DNA from: Symbiodinium natans
Lineage: Eukaryota; Sar; Dinophyceae; Suessiales; Symbiodiniaceae
Direction: 5' to 3'
Assembly: GCA_905221605.1 (NCBI GenBank)
Contig: CAJNDS010002637.1
Location: 1-64,000, forward strand
DNA length: 64,000 nucleotides
Shown: positions 39,769 through 51,779 of the stretch, piece by piece
How the letters are laid out: every line of letters begins with the position of its first letter
How positions within the stretch are numbered: the stretch's first letter is position 1
Notes under the pieces: model-generated
Database searches by the model: none
The model's input: the letters and a program-made list of their open reading frames with translations, nothing else
Told to the model about the DNA's origin: nothing
Made by a program: the position numbers and the translations under genes

Positions 39769-40295
39769 GTGTGTCCGTGCTGGCTGCGTTTGTCGTTTGT
39801 GGATGTGAAGGACGATACGTCAGTGAAGTCCACCGACCAGAATTTCAACATCCTGGAACAGCAATTGCGCAAGTTACTTGCGAGTCCGAGCATCCCTGCA
39901 ACATCGCCAATTGATTTGCCCTCTTCTGCCGGCATCGGGCCAACAGCGCCAGGCAGGGTAAGGGCCAGGACTTGTTTGCAGCAGGTATTGCATGTGAATG
40001 AGCAATGTGTGCCGTGGGAGGTATTTTCACAAGTTCTGGTGGCATATCTGTGGTATCCGGTATGCCGCATTTTGCAGCAGAGGGCCCACTTGATGGCGAT
40101 CTTGGTGGCCTTCAAGTCTCGAACGTGGGAGAGTCCAGCGGGTCGGAAGCTGGCGCGGAGTTCTCCGACCCGTCAGACGAGGGTGGTAGTGGAGGTGACA
40201 ACGACTGCCATGACACGCACCCAAACGCTGATAGCAAAGACCTTAATTCTGCTGCATGCAATGTCGAAGAGGGAGGATGTAGACAAACATGATGG
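39769..40295 (+). CDS. Candidate two-exon gene for an acidic protein
   Basis: First exon-like frame: VDVKDDTSVKSTDQNFNILE to IGPTAPGR, ending at a GT donor (GGCAGGGTAAGG) near 39957. The second begins after TTTTCACAAG near 40030 and encodes a Ser/Gly/Asp/Glu-rich stretch (ESSGSEAGAEFSDPSDEGG), ending TGA at 40292. No domain recognised. The composition suggests a disordered acidic protein. Splice phase was not proven. Confidence 0.3.
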
Positions 40296-40938
40296 CGCAT
40301 AGTTTGATAGCACCTGATAATACATATGGCTCGAATCGCAGAAGCAATCTGGCCAAGGTCCAGATATGCTTCATGTGGTATTCGCTTCGGATGAGAATCA
40401 AGTGGAAGGTGTTGGCCTCACGGTAAGGGACCGACTTGTAGACTGGCCTGCTTTTCTGGCTTCTTAGGTGTGCAAGCCAGTGTTGCCTCAGTGGTATCTT
40501 CGACAGCATCGCCGGACGAGTTGACTATCCATATCATTGTGCAAGCTCGATCTCTCAACACTTTCAAGGCAGGAGGCACATTACACAATTTGTGGAGTGC
40601 TTGCCATGGTTAATCGGTTCTACGTGGGATCGTCTGTGTGCATCGTCCCAGGAGCGTTTCGGCATTCGTCTGGACTGCCACGCAACGGTCAGTGTGACGG
40701 GAGTGTTGATCAAAGTTCATTCGGCAGCGTTCCTGGCAATTTGATATTGCCACGAAGGTTGCTGGGCACGCTTTGCTTGTTTGCCCTCAAGGTGGAAGGT
40801 CAGCTGATCGAGAAGGCAGTCGCGAAAGTGTCCGCAAGTTTGCGCAAGGACCTAGATGTGGGAAGTTGGGCAAATGGCAGTTGATGGCGGTTGAGTCGTC
40901 ATGTCGTTGGCCAGGAACGGGGAGCCATTGACACACCA
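40296..40938. other. Probable 5' exons of the GT8 gene, not resolved
   Basis: A GT8 gene needs an N-terminal strand/helix block here. VNRFYVGSSVCIVPGAFR (near 40610) is a possible match, but no splice chain could be built. Confidence 0.25.
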
Positions 40939-42468
40939 GAGAATTTTGCGAGGTTTTACATGCACTTGATCTTAGAACGAGCTGCCATATCCCCGGCATG
41001 CATTCAAAGGTTGGATTGTTTTTCAATTCTTTGAGCACCATGTTGGTGTGCTGCATCCTTTCAGGTTGTCATTTATCTGGATGCAGATACGATAGTTCAG
41101 GCGCCGGAATGGAGTCCTAACCTCGGTAAACCAGCTTGTTCGGCCATGCTGGCAGGCTGATCTAGCGGAGCTACGCAAGCAGCTACTGGCAAGTGGTAAA
41201 ACCATTGGCTTTGTGGCGCGTGAAAATGAGGCGAGGGCTAGCTTGACTTATGAATAACTGTGCTTCGTTGAGCATCTTGACAGGTCAGAATGGACAAGTT
41301 TCTCAGAAAGCATCGTGTCTGAACATGGTGAGCGGTGATGCGCGGTGATGCTCAGCGACATTTCGCAGAAAGCATTCGACTAGTCCATCTCCCAGGCCCA
41401 AAGGTTGCAGCGCGCAACTTGGGGCAAGCTGGAAGACACTGTACGAAACTGAGGGACAGATTCCGCGGTTCGCCTTTTTTTTGTTCAATCCGCTAGCTTT
41501 TGGTGCCAAGGATGTCTCTTCAGGCATACAATGTCGGCGTGTTTGCAGTGAACCTGCAACGCTGGAAGGACCAGCCAAAGCCTCAAAATTCGAGCGTTTT
41601 TGTCATCCAGAGCATGGAGAGGGAACAAGTTTTAGCCGGAAAAAACATCTCCGCCTAGAGAAGAAGTTTGTGTCTGTTCATCCCCAAGTTGGCCAGAGGG
41701 CTTCGGCATGGGAAATGTCCAGTACCCTGCGCGAGCATTTTACCATGTCAACAGAATTTACACAGGCTCGAGAGACAAACTCCACACATGCGACGAAAGG
41801 CTGTTCAACCTCGATGCTTGTGATAGCTTTACATGTCGACTCATTTCGGAGTTCATCGGCTCGACTTGCGTTTTGCTTTCAAATTCAACAAACAAACTGT
41901 CCAGACGAGAAGGGCTCCCTTGGTATCTTTTGGGCAAGAATTCGATGCAAAGATAGAGATGGCGCATGAAAGGGCGAGAAACTCTACAAGCCGAAGTGGC
42001 TGTCAGCTTTGCTTAGGCACGTGGTGGAACGGGTGGAGGAGCTTGTCACACAACACAACCGCTGTGGCGGCAAGCTCTGGGCCCCTTGGTGCTGCACGTT
42101 GTATCGGTTGTATCGGGGGTGGTGCAGCCAAGCCCGACACATCCCGACAGAGGTTGGCGGCTCTCAGCCGCCCTTGTTGCTGGCTTTTCTCAATCTCAAG
42201 CAGGCGCTTCCGATTTTGTGCCGGAACGTTCTCGAGATGACTTGTGCGAAGGGAGAGGAGAAGGATTACATGGTGTTTCCAGCCGAGTGGAACTACGGAG
42301 ACTTGGGTGCCGCGCCCCCCTATAGCGGACATGCCAGTCCTAGGCACCGTGTCGCTAGACTTTCCTCTGCCAGGTTGGCGCAAAACCATGACTGCAGCCA
42401 AGCTTCAAACCAAGAAGGTGCTGCATTGGAACGGCAACAAAAAGCCGTGGGCTACTGCCCGGTTCTGA
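40939..42468 (+). CDS. GT8-family glycosyltransferase in short exons
   Basis: Pieces in order match a GT8 enzyme: NFARFYMHLILERAAIS (40942-40992); VVIYLDADTIVQ (41065-41100) with the metal-binding DxD; ADLAELRKQLLASGKTIGFV (from 41156); AYNVGVFAVNLQRWKDQ (from 41524); GEKLYKPKWLSALLRHVVER to GGKLW (41973-42080); VGGSQPPLLLAF (from 42153); DYMVFPAEWNYGDLG (near 42268-42312); and VLHWNGNKKPW (near 42416) ending TGA at 42468. GT8 enzymes move a sugar from a nucleotide sugar with Mn, usually in the secretory pathway. Three introns are best read as GC-AG, phase 0: 40996-41064, 41101-41155 and 42081-42152. Other junctions and the N-terminus are open. Substrate cannot be told. Confidence 0.65.
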
Positions 42469-42480
42469 GTGCAGTCAATC

Positions 42481-42737
42481 ACAGAAAGGGGGAGACAGAG
42501 AGAGAGGGAGAGAAAGGGAGAGAGAGCAGGGGCCCCTCGAGTTCCTAAGCCCGCAGCAGCAGCAGGAGCGCGAGAAGAAGAAGAAGAAGAGGAGTAGGAG
42601 GAAGAGGAGAGGGAGGAGAGAGAACGGAGCAAGAATAAGAAGAAGAGAGAAGAAGAGAGAAAAAGAGAGATGAAGAGAGAAGAAGAGATAAGAAGAGAGA
42701 AGAAGAGAGAAGGAGAGAGAAGAAGATAAGAAGAGAG
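42481..42737. repeat. Purine-rich (GA/AGAAG)n tract
   Basis: About 250 bp almost entirely of A and G on the plus strand, starting right after the GT8 stop codon. It may form triplex DNA or a purine-rich 3' untranslated region. Confidence 0.85.
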
Positions 42738-43429
42738 CCAGGTAAATCTTTACCTCGTGACCTCAGACTCCGCTCTTCTTGCAGCTGATGCACGGAACGC
42801 CTTCCCATGTCAAACGGCATCAACAGTGTGTCGGCGCACAACAGCAGTGGAGCTCGACAGGCCCAGTGTTACTTCGTATAAGATTGTTCTCGTGCAGCTG
42901 GATCCCAATTCCTGTCGTCGGCGCAGAGCGACAACAATGGAAGAGCCGGCTTCTCCAGACCGCACATGAACCGCACAAGCAACAGCCATAGAAGTGCGGA
43001 ACAGGGAGAGGATGAGGAGAGCACCGCATCTGCATAGGTGTCGAAGGCATGCGAAAGCGAAAGGGAAGGCAGCCTACAAGCGACGTCGCGCATGGCTGGT
43101 TTCTCGACAGGGCTCAGCGCAAGGGAATCAGTCATGGCTTTCGCCCTTAGAGCAGTCTCGACGCTGATGCGCGGGTGCACGTGCGTGTTGGTTCGACCAC
43201 CCTGTGCTCCATCTCCGAGCCGGTGTTCCAATCTCAGTACCTCGGTGGGATCAGGGGAGCTGGCCGGTCATGGAAGGGGGTAAGGCCAAAGGCCTGATAG
43301 TTCTGCAAATTTTCGTGCGCCCAATGACCAACAAAAAGCACATCATAGGGATGAGATTCGGCGTCTTACGTCTGAGGCCTTCAGCGATAGAACGCAACAC
43401 ATGGAGATACATGCGCAACATTCAATAAT
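42738..43429. other. No gene seen
   Basis: Short frames without motifs between the purine tract and the L1-like remnant. Confidence 0.4.
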
Positions 43430-44230
43430 CACCAAGTAATTATATTCAGCAGGCCCCAGAAACATGTTTCAGCGTAATACCAACAACACAGCGAAGACGC
43501 GTGGAACCTCACTTTGCAAAAGCGGCAAGGACATACCCAAGAAGTAACACAACTCACAATACGAGCTTACAAAAGCTGCCAAGGATAAAGGGCGAGGACA
43601 AATAGAAGAGCTAGCCGACAGAACAGGATATAAATGGGACGGACTAAAGAACGCGAGGTAGCTTTCCAATCACGACGGACTAAACTTAGAAATCACGAAG
43701 GTAAAGTAATCAAGGAGTCGGAACTTGCCAATGAAGCAGCCAAGTATCTACAGGAAATGCAGTGGGCCCCACGCACGTGACAACTCCCAAAGCAGAAGAG
43801 AAGCACATCTTTCCGGCAAATCATACATCACGGGACCAGACTGTTGTGAGCTTCTCAAATGGTTGCACGAAAGGAATTGACAAAGTCTTCTCGATGTCTT
43901 TAATGCGATGATTGAATGAGACGAATTTTCGGAGACACTTACACTCGCTAGCCAAGCCCAAGACACCCAAGTTGGATTCATTGCAAGGTGCTTACTTGAC
44001 ATAGGAGAACGACCAGGAACATATCTGACTGTACTACTTGATTGGGAAGCAGCACTACGAAGTGAAGTGAAGTATGGTTTAGAAGCTATCCAACGAACCC
44101 AGAACGAACCAAAAAGACTAAATTCATTTCAAAGGAAAGGTTACAGAAGATCATCACACATTCCCCTACATCGTTGACGGAACTTGCTTAAACCAAGTCG
44201 TAGTCGAAATGCTGCAGACGTTTCAGAATG
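43430..44230 (+). pseudogene. Decayed L1-like LINE fragment with RT motif A
   Basis: AT-richer than its surroundings. On the plus strand IKESELANEAAKYLQEMQWA resembles the linker before RT in L1-like elements. Then TQVGFIARCLLDIGERPG leads into YLTVLLDWEAALRSEV, which is RT motif A (LLDWEKAF in intact relatives; the second catalytic-region residues are changed). Stops and frameshifts interrupt it, and motifs B and C are not found. An old insertion unrelated to the two other LINEs. Confidence 0.5.
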
Positions 44231-46372
44231 CCAAATTGTAAGTTCTCGCATATTTTAAACTTTCAGGACATGCATTAAGAACCAGCAGAGCAGACCCTCT
44301 AAGGCAGGGAATCCTTGAGCAAGCACCAAAATAACAAGGATTGAACATATAAAAAGATCAGAATATTCAAGGGCCATTGGCTCCTGGAGACGTGCACACA
44401 CTTTTTGTGAAGAAAAACCGACTCCGAGAACAGAGAACGCCTCAACTACATACAGCAATGCGCGCAAAACAGAGATACCACCTTATTCCCCAACAATTAC
44501 GTCTCCATTCCGTAGCGTGGCAAGATTGTTTACATCCAATGTTCTCTCAACGCTTTGTACAGCTTCAGCATGATAACCGGATTTATGCGCTCAGCCTTAG
44601 AGCCTGCGCATTGCAAAAAAAGCAGCCCTTGAAGGTGCATAGCGTTTCCTCATGGGAAGACCGCACTGCAACCCAACGTGTGTGTGGGTTTGCAGAAGGC
44701 GAATGCATTGAAAGATAAGGATGGGCTCTACAAGGAGATGTGGTTGCCACACCGCCAGCGGTTCGATTCCTTGTTGAAACCGTACAGTGCGAGCCCAGAG
44801 GGGGGCTCGACTCAGCCGAGAGCCCAATGCATCCAATGCATAGTGTGTGTGTGGCAATGCACTGGCACAGAGAGCACTATGGGCAAATGACGAAGTGACA
44901 AGGCCGCCCAAGAAAGAAGCAACGCCGAAGTTGAAGAAGAGCTGGCGTCCAAGCGGCCTTCAGTTCCTTTTCAATTCCTGTCTTCCCATCGTGCTTGGCA
45001 AACAATCCGAGGCACTGGTCCTGCGCTGACTACGACCCTCAGCCCCGAAGAGAAAGCAGCCAGAGAAGCTTGCCCTTCCGTGCCACAGACATGTGAACAC
45101 CTTTATGGTGCTGCTGCTGTGTCTGCAGCTTTGAGCATGGCAGGTAAGGCTGTTGGATGAGTGGATCGACGGCACAGGCCAGAAGTGGAAGCCTGGTCAC
45201 TGCATGCTACCTTAAACCAGTGTTGCAGCACTGAGCTGCCGTCAGCTGTTCGTTTCTGGGACACTGCGTGCTATGGCCGAATGGGCGCAAAGCACGTGTC
45301 AAGGCAGCTCGAAAAAAGCAAGAAGCAATAAATGTTGCTGAACGCGCATCGGAACTGTTGCGTTTCACAAGTGTGTACAAAATAAGTTCGGCTCCCGATA
45401 TGCCAAGACTGCCACTAATGTGTTTTTCTCGCTGCTTTGTCCCGAGAGTGTTGTGAAGGGTCTTTCAGCACAGCGTTTCCTGACGTTTCGTGCACTGTCC
45501 AGGTTTTAGTAGGGGTGGACAAGACTTTTCTTGGGCCTCCATGTCTTGTTTTCATCATTCTTGAAACTGCTTTTGGGGTGCGAGAGTGCGTGTGCATTGT
45601 ACGGCTGGATCCATCAGGCCCACCAGGCCATCCATCGTTCTATCCTTCTGCCAAAAATATCAAGATGCCCGCAGTGCAGGTCAGCATCACGTGAGTACCA
45701 AAGGACAGGAACTCTGTGTGTCGGCTCTGCCTCAGGGTTTATCTGGACAATATGTGCATTCTTCGACTTGAAGTTTTGCATTCCTCCCTTCTGTCGGAGA
45801 CCGCACGCAAGGCCTGTTCAGAGAAGTGTGGACAGCAGCCAATGCACCGACTCGCCGGACTCTTTGGTCCCCCATCTCGTCCTCGATGCGCGCAATGTCG
45901 CCCCTGGTCAGCCGTCGATCCTGGCCTCGGGAACTCCCTGCTGGTTCCGACAGCGCAATAGGGCACTACGGGGTGAAGCGTCGCCCTTGTTTGGGATGTG
46001 TTTTCATTGTCGTCATTGGTCCGAATGCCTTTTGACATGCACGGGCCAGGCTTCCAGTGACCTGGTCCAACAAAGCTAAGTCACTGGAAGGGAGGTGGAT
46101 GAAGACGACGTGCATGTATTCCATAGTTTGGCATGTGGTTTGCTAAAGCTGTTGCAGAAGACACACTGGATCACACTGGAGTCTACCTCACCATGAAATG
46201 TGCATGCGTAACAAGATCGCGGGTACACGCGTGTGGCTTGGCAGGCTGTCCGACCTAACATGCGCATGGTGTCAGAGCCATTGGTACTTGCCCTTGATTC
46301 TTCCTGCCACATAGTGACGACAGCTCCTCTGGTTCTCACAGGCGCAAGCTGCGTAATGGGCAAGTCTTACGG
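44231..46372. other. No gene identified
   Basis: AT-richer to 44600, then scattered frames such as CTVQVLVGVDKTFLGPPCLV near 45490 that could be exons but match no family and have no provable splice sites. Confidence 0.35.
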
Positions 46373-48151
46373 TTGCTTGGAGCCACCGAAGGCGGAAGGG
46401 ATGCCTTTTCCTCAGCATCTGGAGTTGAGAGCTTCGACCATTCAAGCGCACTTCTGGATTTGATGGCTTGTCTGTCGAAGTTCCACACTTGCAGAAGCTG
46501 GGCCGTGATCTTAGCAAAGATCACGGAGAAGGTACGCCATGGCAGGTTGCGCTGGCCTTTTCAGCGTGCCCAGCCCTCAGGAAGTGCAATCAAAAAGACA
46601 TGTGCTGTGCTTTGTAGTCTTCAAAGGTCCGGCAAAGCCACAGTTTGTGGTGTTGGACGCACCAAGTGCGAGCCTGGAGCGGTGCCAAAGAGCACAGACT
46701 GTGGGTCGGAAGCTTTGGAGGCTTTGTGGCTGTTGACACATGTGTGCCTCGGGACTCGGGAGCGGCTCGATGCTTGTCGACGATGGTTTGGTGGCGCCGA
46801 GGCTCATGATTTTAACAAGCTACTTTACGACCAAGAAAGATTGGCAGCGGGGCAAATATGTCAAGCCGACTTTCTCCAAAATTCAGCTGCTTGGCTGGCG
46901 CAGCATGTAAGTGTCGGCCACGGAGGCCTGGTGTGGTTTTCGCGTGTGCGGCTAGGAAGCTTTACCAGACGGCCGTGACCAATGGCCTCACTGTAAGCAT
47001 CCTCTATGATGTACTGCCGCAAGAATTTCTGGAAACTCAGACGCAAGAGCGGATATTTGTTCAGTGCAGCTTCTTGCTTCTTCTATGTTTCATGGTGACC
47101 ATGCATGCTGCCAGGATGCGTATGGCTCGGAGCGCTTCCGATTTGTGCAAGTCAACCTGACTCAGTTCGACAGGAGGCGCGCTTGCCGAATTTTCTGTGA
47201 AGTTGCAATGTGTTCATGTGGCTGCTGCTCAGCAACTGCACAGGTATGGAGTTAACGATGTGCGCTACTTCTTTTTCGAAAGGTTAGTGCAGCAGAACCG
47301 GGACTGGAAATACATCTTCATTGTCACATGACTTGAATGGCAGCAGCTGCAGCGCAGATGGTTTGTTTTTTAGTTATGAATTTGTTATTTGAACGTGGAA
47401 TCGGCGGCGCATGTGACAGGTCGACGCATTCGATGTAAGATCCGGCATGAGTCCCTGCTCCGGTATGCAGCCCGGGAAGATCTACGTTGGAGGTGAGCAA
47501 GACAGGCCAAGATCAGTCCGCAGCATGGAATCAGAATGTGTTGCAATGTGGGCATGCTCGAGTCCTGTTGATGCTCTGTTGTTGCTCTGTTGTTGCAGGC
47601 TGAAAAAGCATCCTTGGATGAAGGCGCGCTTCCAGAAGATGGGCGGGAAGTACAACCAGTGGTACACCACCAAGGTGACCGATAGACACAGCCTCGGCAC
47701 GTTCGCCGCGTTCCAGCTAGTGAGCAGCTAGTGAGCAGCTAGTGTGAGCTGGGTCATTGTTGGTTTGTGCTCCCTGGGCATCCGAGAACTGAAGATCCTC
47801 AACTGTGGCATCACCGGCGGCCAGCGCGACGTGATGCTGAAGCTTCTGTCACGCATGGTGCAGGTTCTTCAAGATCCAGCCCTTGCCATCCGACAGAAAA
47901 ATGAGGACATCAATCTGAGTCCCGGCTGGGCTTGACATTCTCGGATATTCTCGGTACAATTCGGTACACCACCCGCTCTGCTTCTCATTCCTCTCTCCAT
48001 ATCCCTTTCCCCTTTCCTGATATGTTGGCTCAGGAATATGGCAGCACTGAATTACATCCTTTATGTCGAGTTCGAGGGCAAGTTCCACTATGGGCCACCG
48101 GTGCATTCGGCATACAAGAGGCTTGTAAGAGTTTATCAATGAATCTGTGAT
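46373..48151 (+). CDS. Exon cluster of an unidentified gene
   Basis: Several protein-like pieces follow on the plus strand: ERLDACRRWFGGAEAHDFNK to AAWLAQH, ending at CAT|GTAAGT near 46909; SILYDVLPQEFLETQTQERI (near 46997); YGVNDVRYFFFERLVQQ (near 47243); LKKHPWMKARFQKMGGKYNQ (47600-47680); IRELKILNCGITGGQRDVML to NEDINLSPG (47779-47930); and MAALNYILYVEFEGKFHYGP (48038-48146), ending TGA. The composition is that of a folded, helical protein, unlike neighbouring DNA. No family recognised and the splice chain is incomplete. Confidence 0.35.
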
Positions 48152-49213
48152 GTGGATGCACTATGTTGCGCGGCGAACTGCTTGGTGGCCTTGCCGCGAC
48201 AGGTTCGAAAACAAGCGGAAAGACGTTTGGTGGGTCCACAAGTGATTGCACGGTGAAGCTTCTGCATTGTCTCACACCCGTACAAAGGCATGCGAGTGTC
48301 TCGACATGACCCATGCAAGGGGTCAAAAAAAGCCGGTGTCGCGCGAGATGCTGTGGACGTGAAGTGCCTTTTTGCTGCTTTTGCAAAGTTTGTTGTGGGG
48401 ACTTTTCCGGACTCTGGCCTGCAGCGTGTTTCACTGACAACGGAAAGGCTAGTGGTGCTAGTGGTAGTGGCAGGGGTGGTGGTGTAAGGTCGCGCGTTGG
48501 ATTGAACTGTCCTGTCTTCACTGTATTCCTGTATGTCCTTTTAGAGGACCATGAGGTGCTAGAACAGCCGCTCGAACCCCATGACTAGCAATGCTCTTCT
48601 TGTGTAAAAGCGCATCGCTTGATTTGAATGGCTGTTGGCACAGAATTTGCGCCCTGCACCGTCTACTTCCGCTTGGATGAGCATCTTGGCACAAAACCCT
48701 GAGCTCTCGAGTTTCGGGCTCACGGGGCCGTCTCTTGTCTCTACGCTTCCTTCTACATGTTGAACGAGTAGCCAAAGTTGCAGAGGGCTCCCTCCCCTTC
48801 CCCCATTCCCCCCCCCCACCCACGCCCACGAAATCGGTTGCCTCCTTTGCGTTTGTTTACGCTTGAGCTGCTCTGTGTCGAACAACTTGGCAGGGAACGT
48901 GCTTGGGCGGGTTCGTGGTTTCCCTGGCTGTTAGTTAGACCGCTACGCTTTTGTGTATGTGATCTTCTCCATTTCTTCATGCTTGGTTTCTTCTACACTG
49001 TCACAGGAAATCCGTTTATCTTTTGTTCATAGTGGTACATAATTCCCTGCATATACTCAGAGCAACTTCTCGAGGACTGTTATGCAGCTATTCTTGAGAG
49101 AAAGTGTTATATGCATGAACAAAGAAAGGAACCCTGTTCCTTGTCGGACCGCTTCCTGTTTTTCTTATACAAAAGAAACAGGCGTCCCGACAGCACCACA
49201 TTTTCTCTGCCCT
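48152..49213. other. No gene seen
   Basis: Only short frames. A C-rich run lies near 48800-48820. Confidence 0.35.
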
Positions 49214-50690
49214 TAGTACTGGCTTCAGGCAGGACGCGGTGCTTCCAGAAACTCGGCCAGATGGACTCATCATCAATGCCCGCGACAGTGAGTTGCAGAC
49301 TCAACCAGATGAGTTGGAGGCACAGGGCTCACAAAGTGAGTCCATTGGAATCATTCAGCAATTGGAAAGTGCATCTGACACGATCGAGCCCTTTTTGTCC
49401 CCAGTCGCAGGTTCATAAAGCGAAGCTTGAGGAAGCAAAGAACCGTCAGCAAGTGACAGACGATTCTGTCTCTGAGCTTTTGGAGATCCTTGGCTTTGTT
49501 TATCCGACACAGCGATCCGGATGCATGAAGCAGAAAGAAGCAGAATGAAGCAGAATGAAGCAGATGGCTCAGGAAGCTGAAGCAACTTCCAGGAGTTTCA
49601 AGCCGCAAGCTTGCAGACTTACAAGCTTCACACGGGACAAGCCCGGCTGTTCATGGTCCCAGAGCGCTGGGCGAGGCAAGCCCGGAAAGCAGATGTGCTC
49701 AACAGCAAGTCGAGCATAGTAAGGGGGTGAACCGAGCCTGGCATGCACGAGAATCTGAAGGGCAAGTGTCGTCGCATCCCGACTTTCCCCTTCCGGGTTC
49801 AGCACAGAAAGAAGCAAGCCCTGGCCGCCGCTTTCAAAAAGCTGTTCGCCAAGTCGTGCAAGGACCCGGCTGATTCCGCATGCGGGGTGGGGGGTTTATC
49901 CACCATGTATGAATCAAGGGCATCTCCGGACAGTGGGTCGAATCCACAGCCTCTGGCCCAGCGGACGTTGCAAGCCCTATCTTTAGACGAAGCTTGTGTT
50001 CCCAGGCAGGCGTAAGTATCAAAACTAGCAGCATTCGAGTGTCCAAACCCCGACCACAAATCCCCTTCAACCCCGACATACAGCTTCGTTCCTACCCATT
50101 CCCCAATGCGGCGGGTGCCCACGGATTGGCGCTAAAACCACTGGGCATGTAGTAGTGTAAGATGGACGCGCAGGAAACAGACGCAGCTCCGCAGCAAGGG
50201 CAGAGGCCGGCTTGCCGCTTGAGACAGAGAAGGGTGCTGCAGCACAGTAGGAGATCTGAAGGGTGTCTTGCCTATGTCCGCTTGTGTGCAGGATGGAAGG
50301 TGCCATGCCCCATGCTTTGCAGCCGTGGTGGCAGCTGCCGTAGCAGCGAGAAATGCCCAGGAAGCGGCATGTCAAGTCTTCCATACGCCCAGGGAGAAGA
50401 TAGCAGAGCCAGAAGATGACAAGCTGAGGAGTGGAACCAAACAAGTTTCTACAGTCACTCTGGAGTTTCACACTCCGAGGGGCTGCACTCCGGTTACAAC
50501 CCCGAGGGGCAATACCAGCTTAGGGAGTGCGGAGATAGTGGAAACTCCTGACGCTCCACACAGTGCACCACTCAGTGCACCGCTCAGTACACCACTCAGT
50601 ACACCACGCAGTGCCTCGCCGTCCGTGAGCAGAGCGGCGTCTCCAGAGTGGACGCAGCGTGGCTTGGCTGATCAGCATGGAGTTAACTGA
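49214..50690 (+). CDS. Exon cluster of an unidentified, partly disordered protein
   Basis: Pieces: GRDAVLPE-like acidic exon after CTGGCTTCAG, reading RPDGLIINARDSELQ to QQLESASDT; then VHKAKLEEAKNRQQVTDDSV with LLEILGF after CCCCAGTCGCAG; then CRRIPTFPFRVQHRKKQALA (near 49767), a basic helix that could bind calmodulin; then, after GTGTGCAG near 50291, an exon with HTPREK, HTPRG and TTPRG repeats and a Ser-Ala-Pro-Leu/Ser-Thr-Pro run, ending at 50690. The Thr-Pro and Ser-Pro sites suit proline-directed kinases. No catalytic domain. Exon order is inferred from spacing and strand only. Confidence 0.35.
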
Positions 50691-50994
50691 AAGTTGGACG
50701 CAGGTTGCACGGTACGGGTTCAACGGCTCACTAGAAGTCTCGCAGCCTTTCTCGCTGCACACCAGGCTTGGCAGATTCCCGTAGCTTATCTCCCAGGACC
50801 ACTACTGCAACAGGGATGGCACCCAAAATGCAGCTGTCTTGAGTGCTCAGGATGTGAAGTCCGGTGTCTAGTCTTCTGTGGTCACAAGTGAGTGCTTCTT
50901 GAAGGATGCAGCGCGCTTCTTCTCTGAGTGGCAGTCCGGCAAACGGGTCGCTGCTCGCTTGAGTCTCAGATTCTGTCACGCGCTTCCAAGTCTC

Positions 50995-51310
50995 CCTCTC
51001 TCACTCCCTCTCACTTTCTCTCTTTTCTCTCTTTTCTCTCTTTCTCTTTTGCTCTTTCTTTGTATTTCTTTTTCTTGCTCTCTCCGTCTCTCTCCTTCTC
51101 TCTCTCTCTCTTTCTCTCTATTTAACTTTCTATTTCTCTCTCTATTTCTCTCTCTATTTCTCTCTCTTTCTCTCTCTTTCTCTCTCTTTCTCTCTTTTTC
51201 TCTCTCTCTTTCTCTCTCTTTCTCTCTCTTTCTCTCTCTTTCTCTCTCTTTCTCTCTCTTTCTCTCTCTTTCTCTCTCTTTGTCTTTATCTCTCTCTCTC
51301 TCTCTCTGTA
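50995..51310. repeat. Pyrimidine-rich (CTCTTT)n tract
   Basis: About 315 bp nearly all C and T on the plus strand, mostly in 8-bp TTTCTCTC units. It stays open in frame as LSLSFSLF repeats, which is a by-product of composition. The mirror-repeat character could allow triplex DNA. Confidence 0.9.
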
Positions 51311-51779
51311 GCCTCTCTCTCCTCGACGTTGTGAATTTCGAAGTGGCGCGAAAAGCACATTCCCCAAATAGCCTGGACATACAGTTTGACAAAACGCTAA
51401 TTCGCTGCACTTCTGCTTCGCGCGCGCTGAAAGTGTAGAAGTGTAGAACTGTCCTCGCTTTTGGGCTTGCTTTGGCTCGTCCCAGAACGGTCCCCCAAGC
51501 CTGGGCCTCTCGAGTCGCATTTTTGTCTTCGAAAAAAAGGGAGAAACAAGTGCAAGAAAAGTGAATTACTTATAAATCGACTCTTCAGGCCGCTGTGACT
51601 GTGACACACCTTCTCGGGTGCGTCCGCTTGGGGCGCCTGTGCCAAAAATCTGTCTTTTGCATTTCCGACGTTTTCTCGGAATTCAGCTTTTGTCACGTGC
51701 CTCCTGTCGCAGCTTGGCTCCAGAGCTCAGAAAGCATCAGAAGCACGTTCCCACCCGCTCCAGACCAAGACGGTAGACC

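Noticed and set aside
50995-51310. Long Leu/Ser/Phe-repeat ORF (and Glu/Arg/Lys repeat on the other strand)
   Set aside because: Product of a simple pyrimidine tract; no start context, domain or splice pattern.
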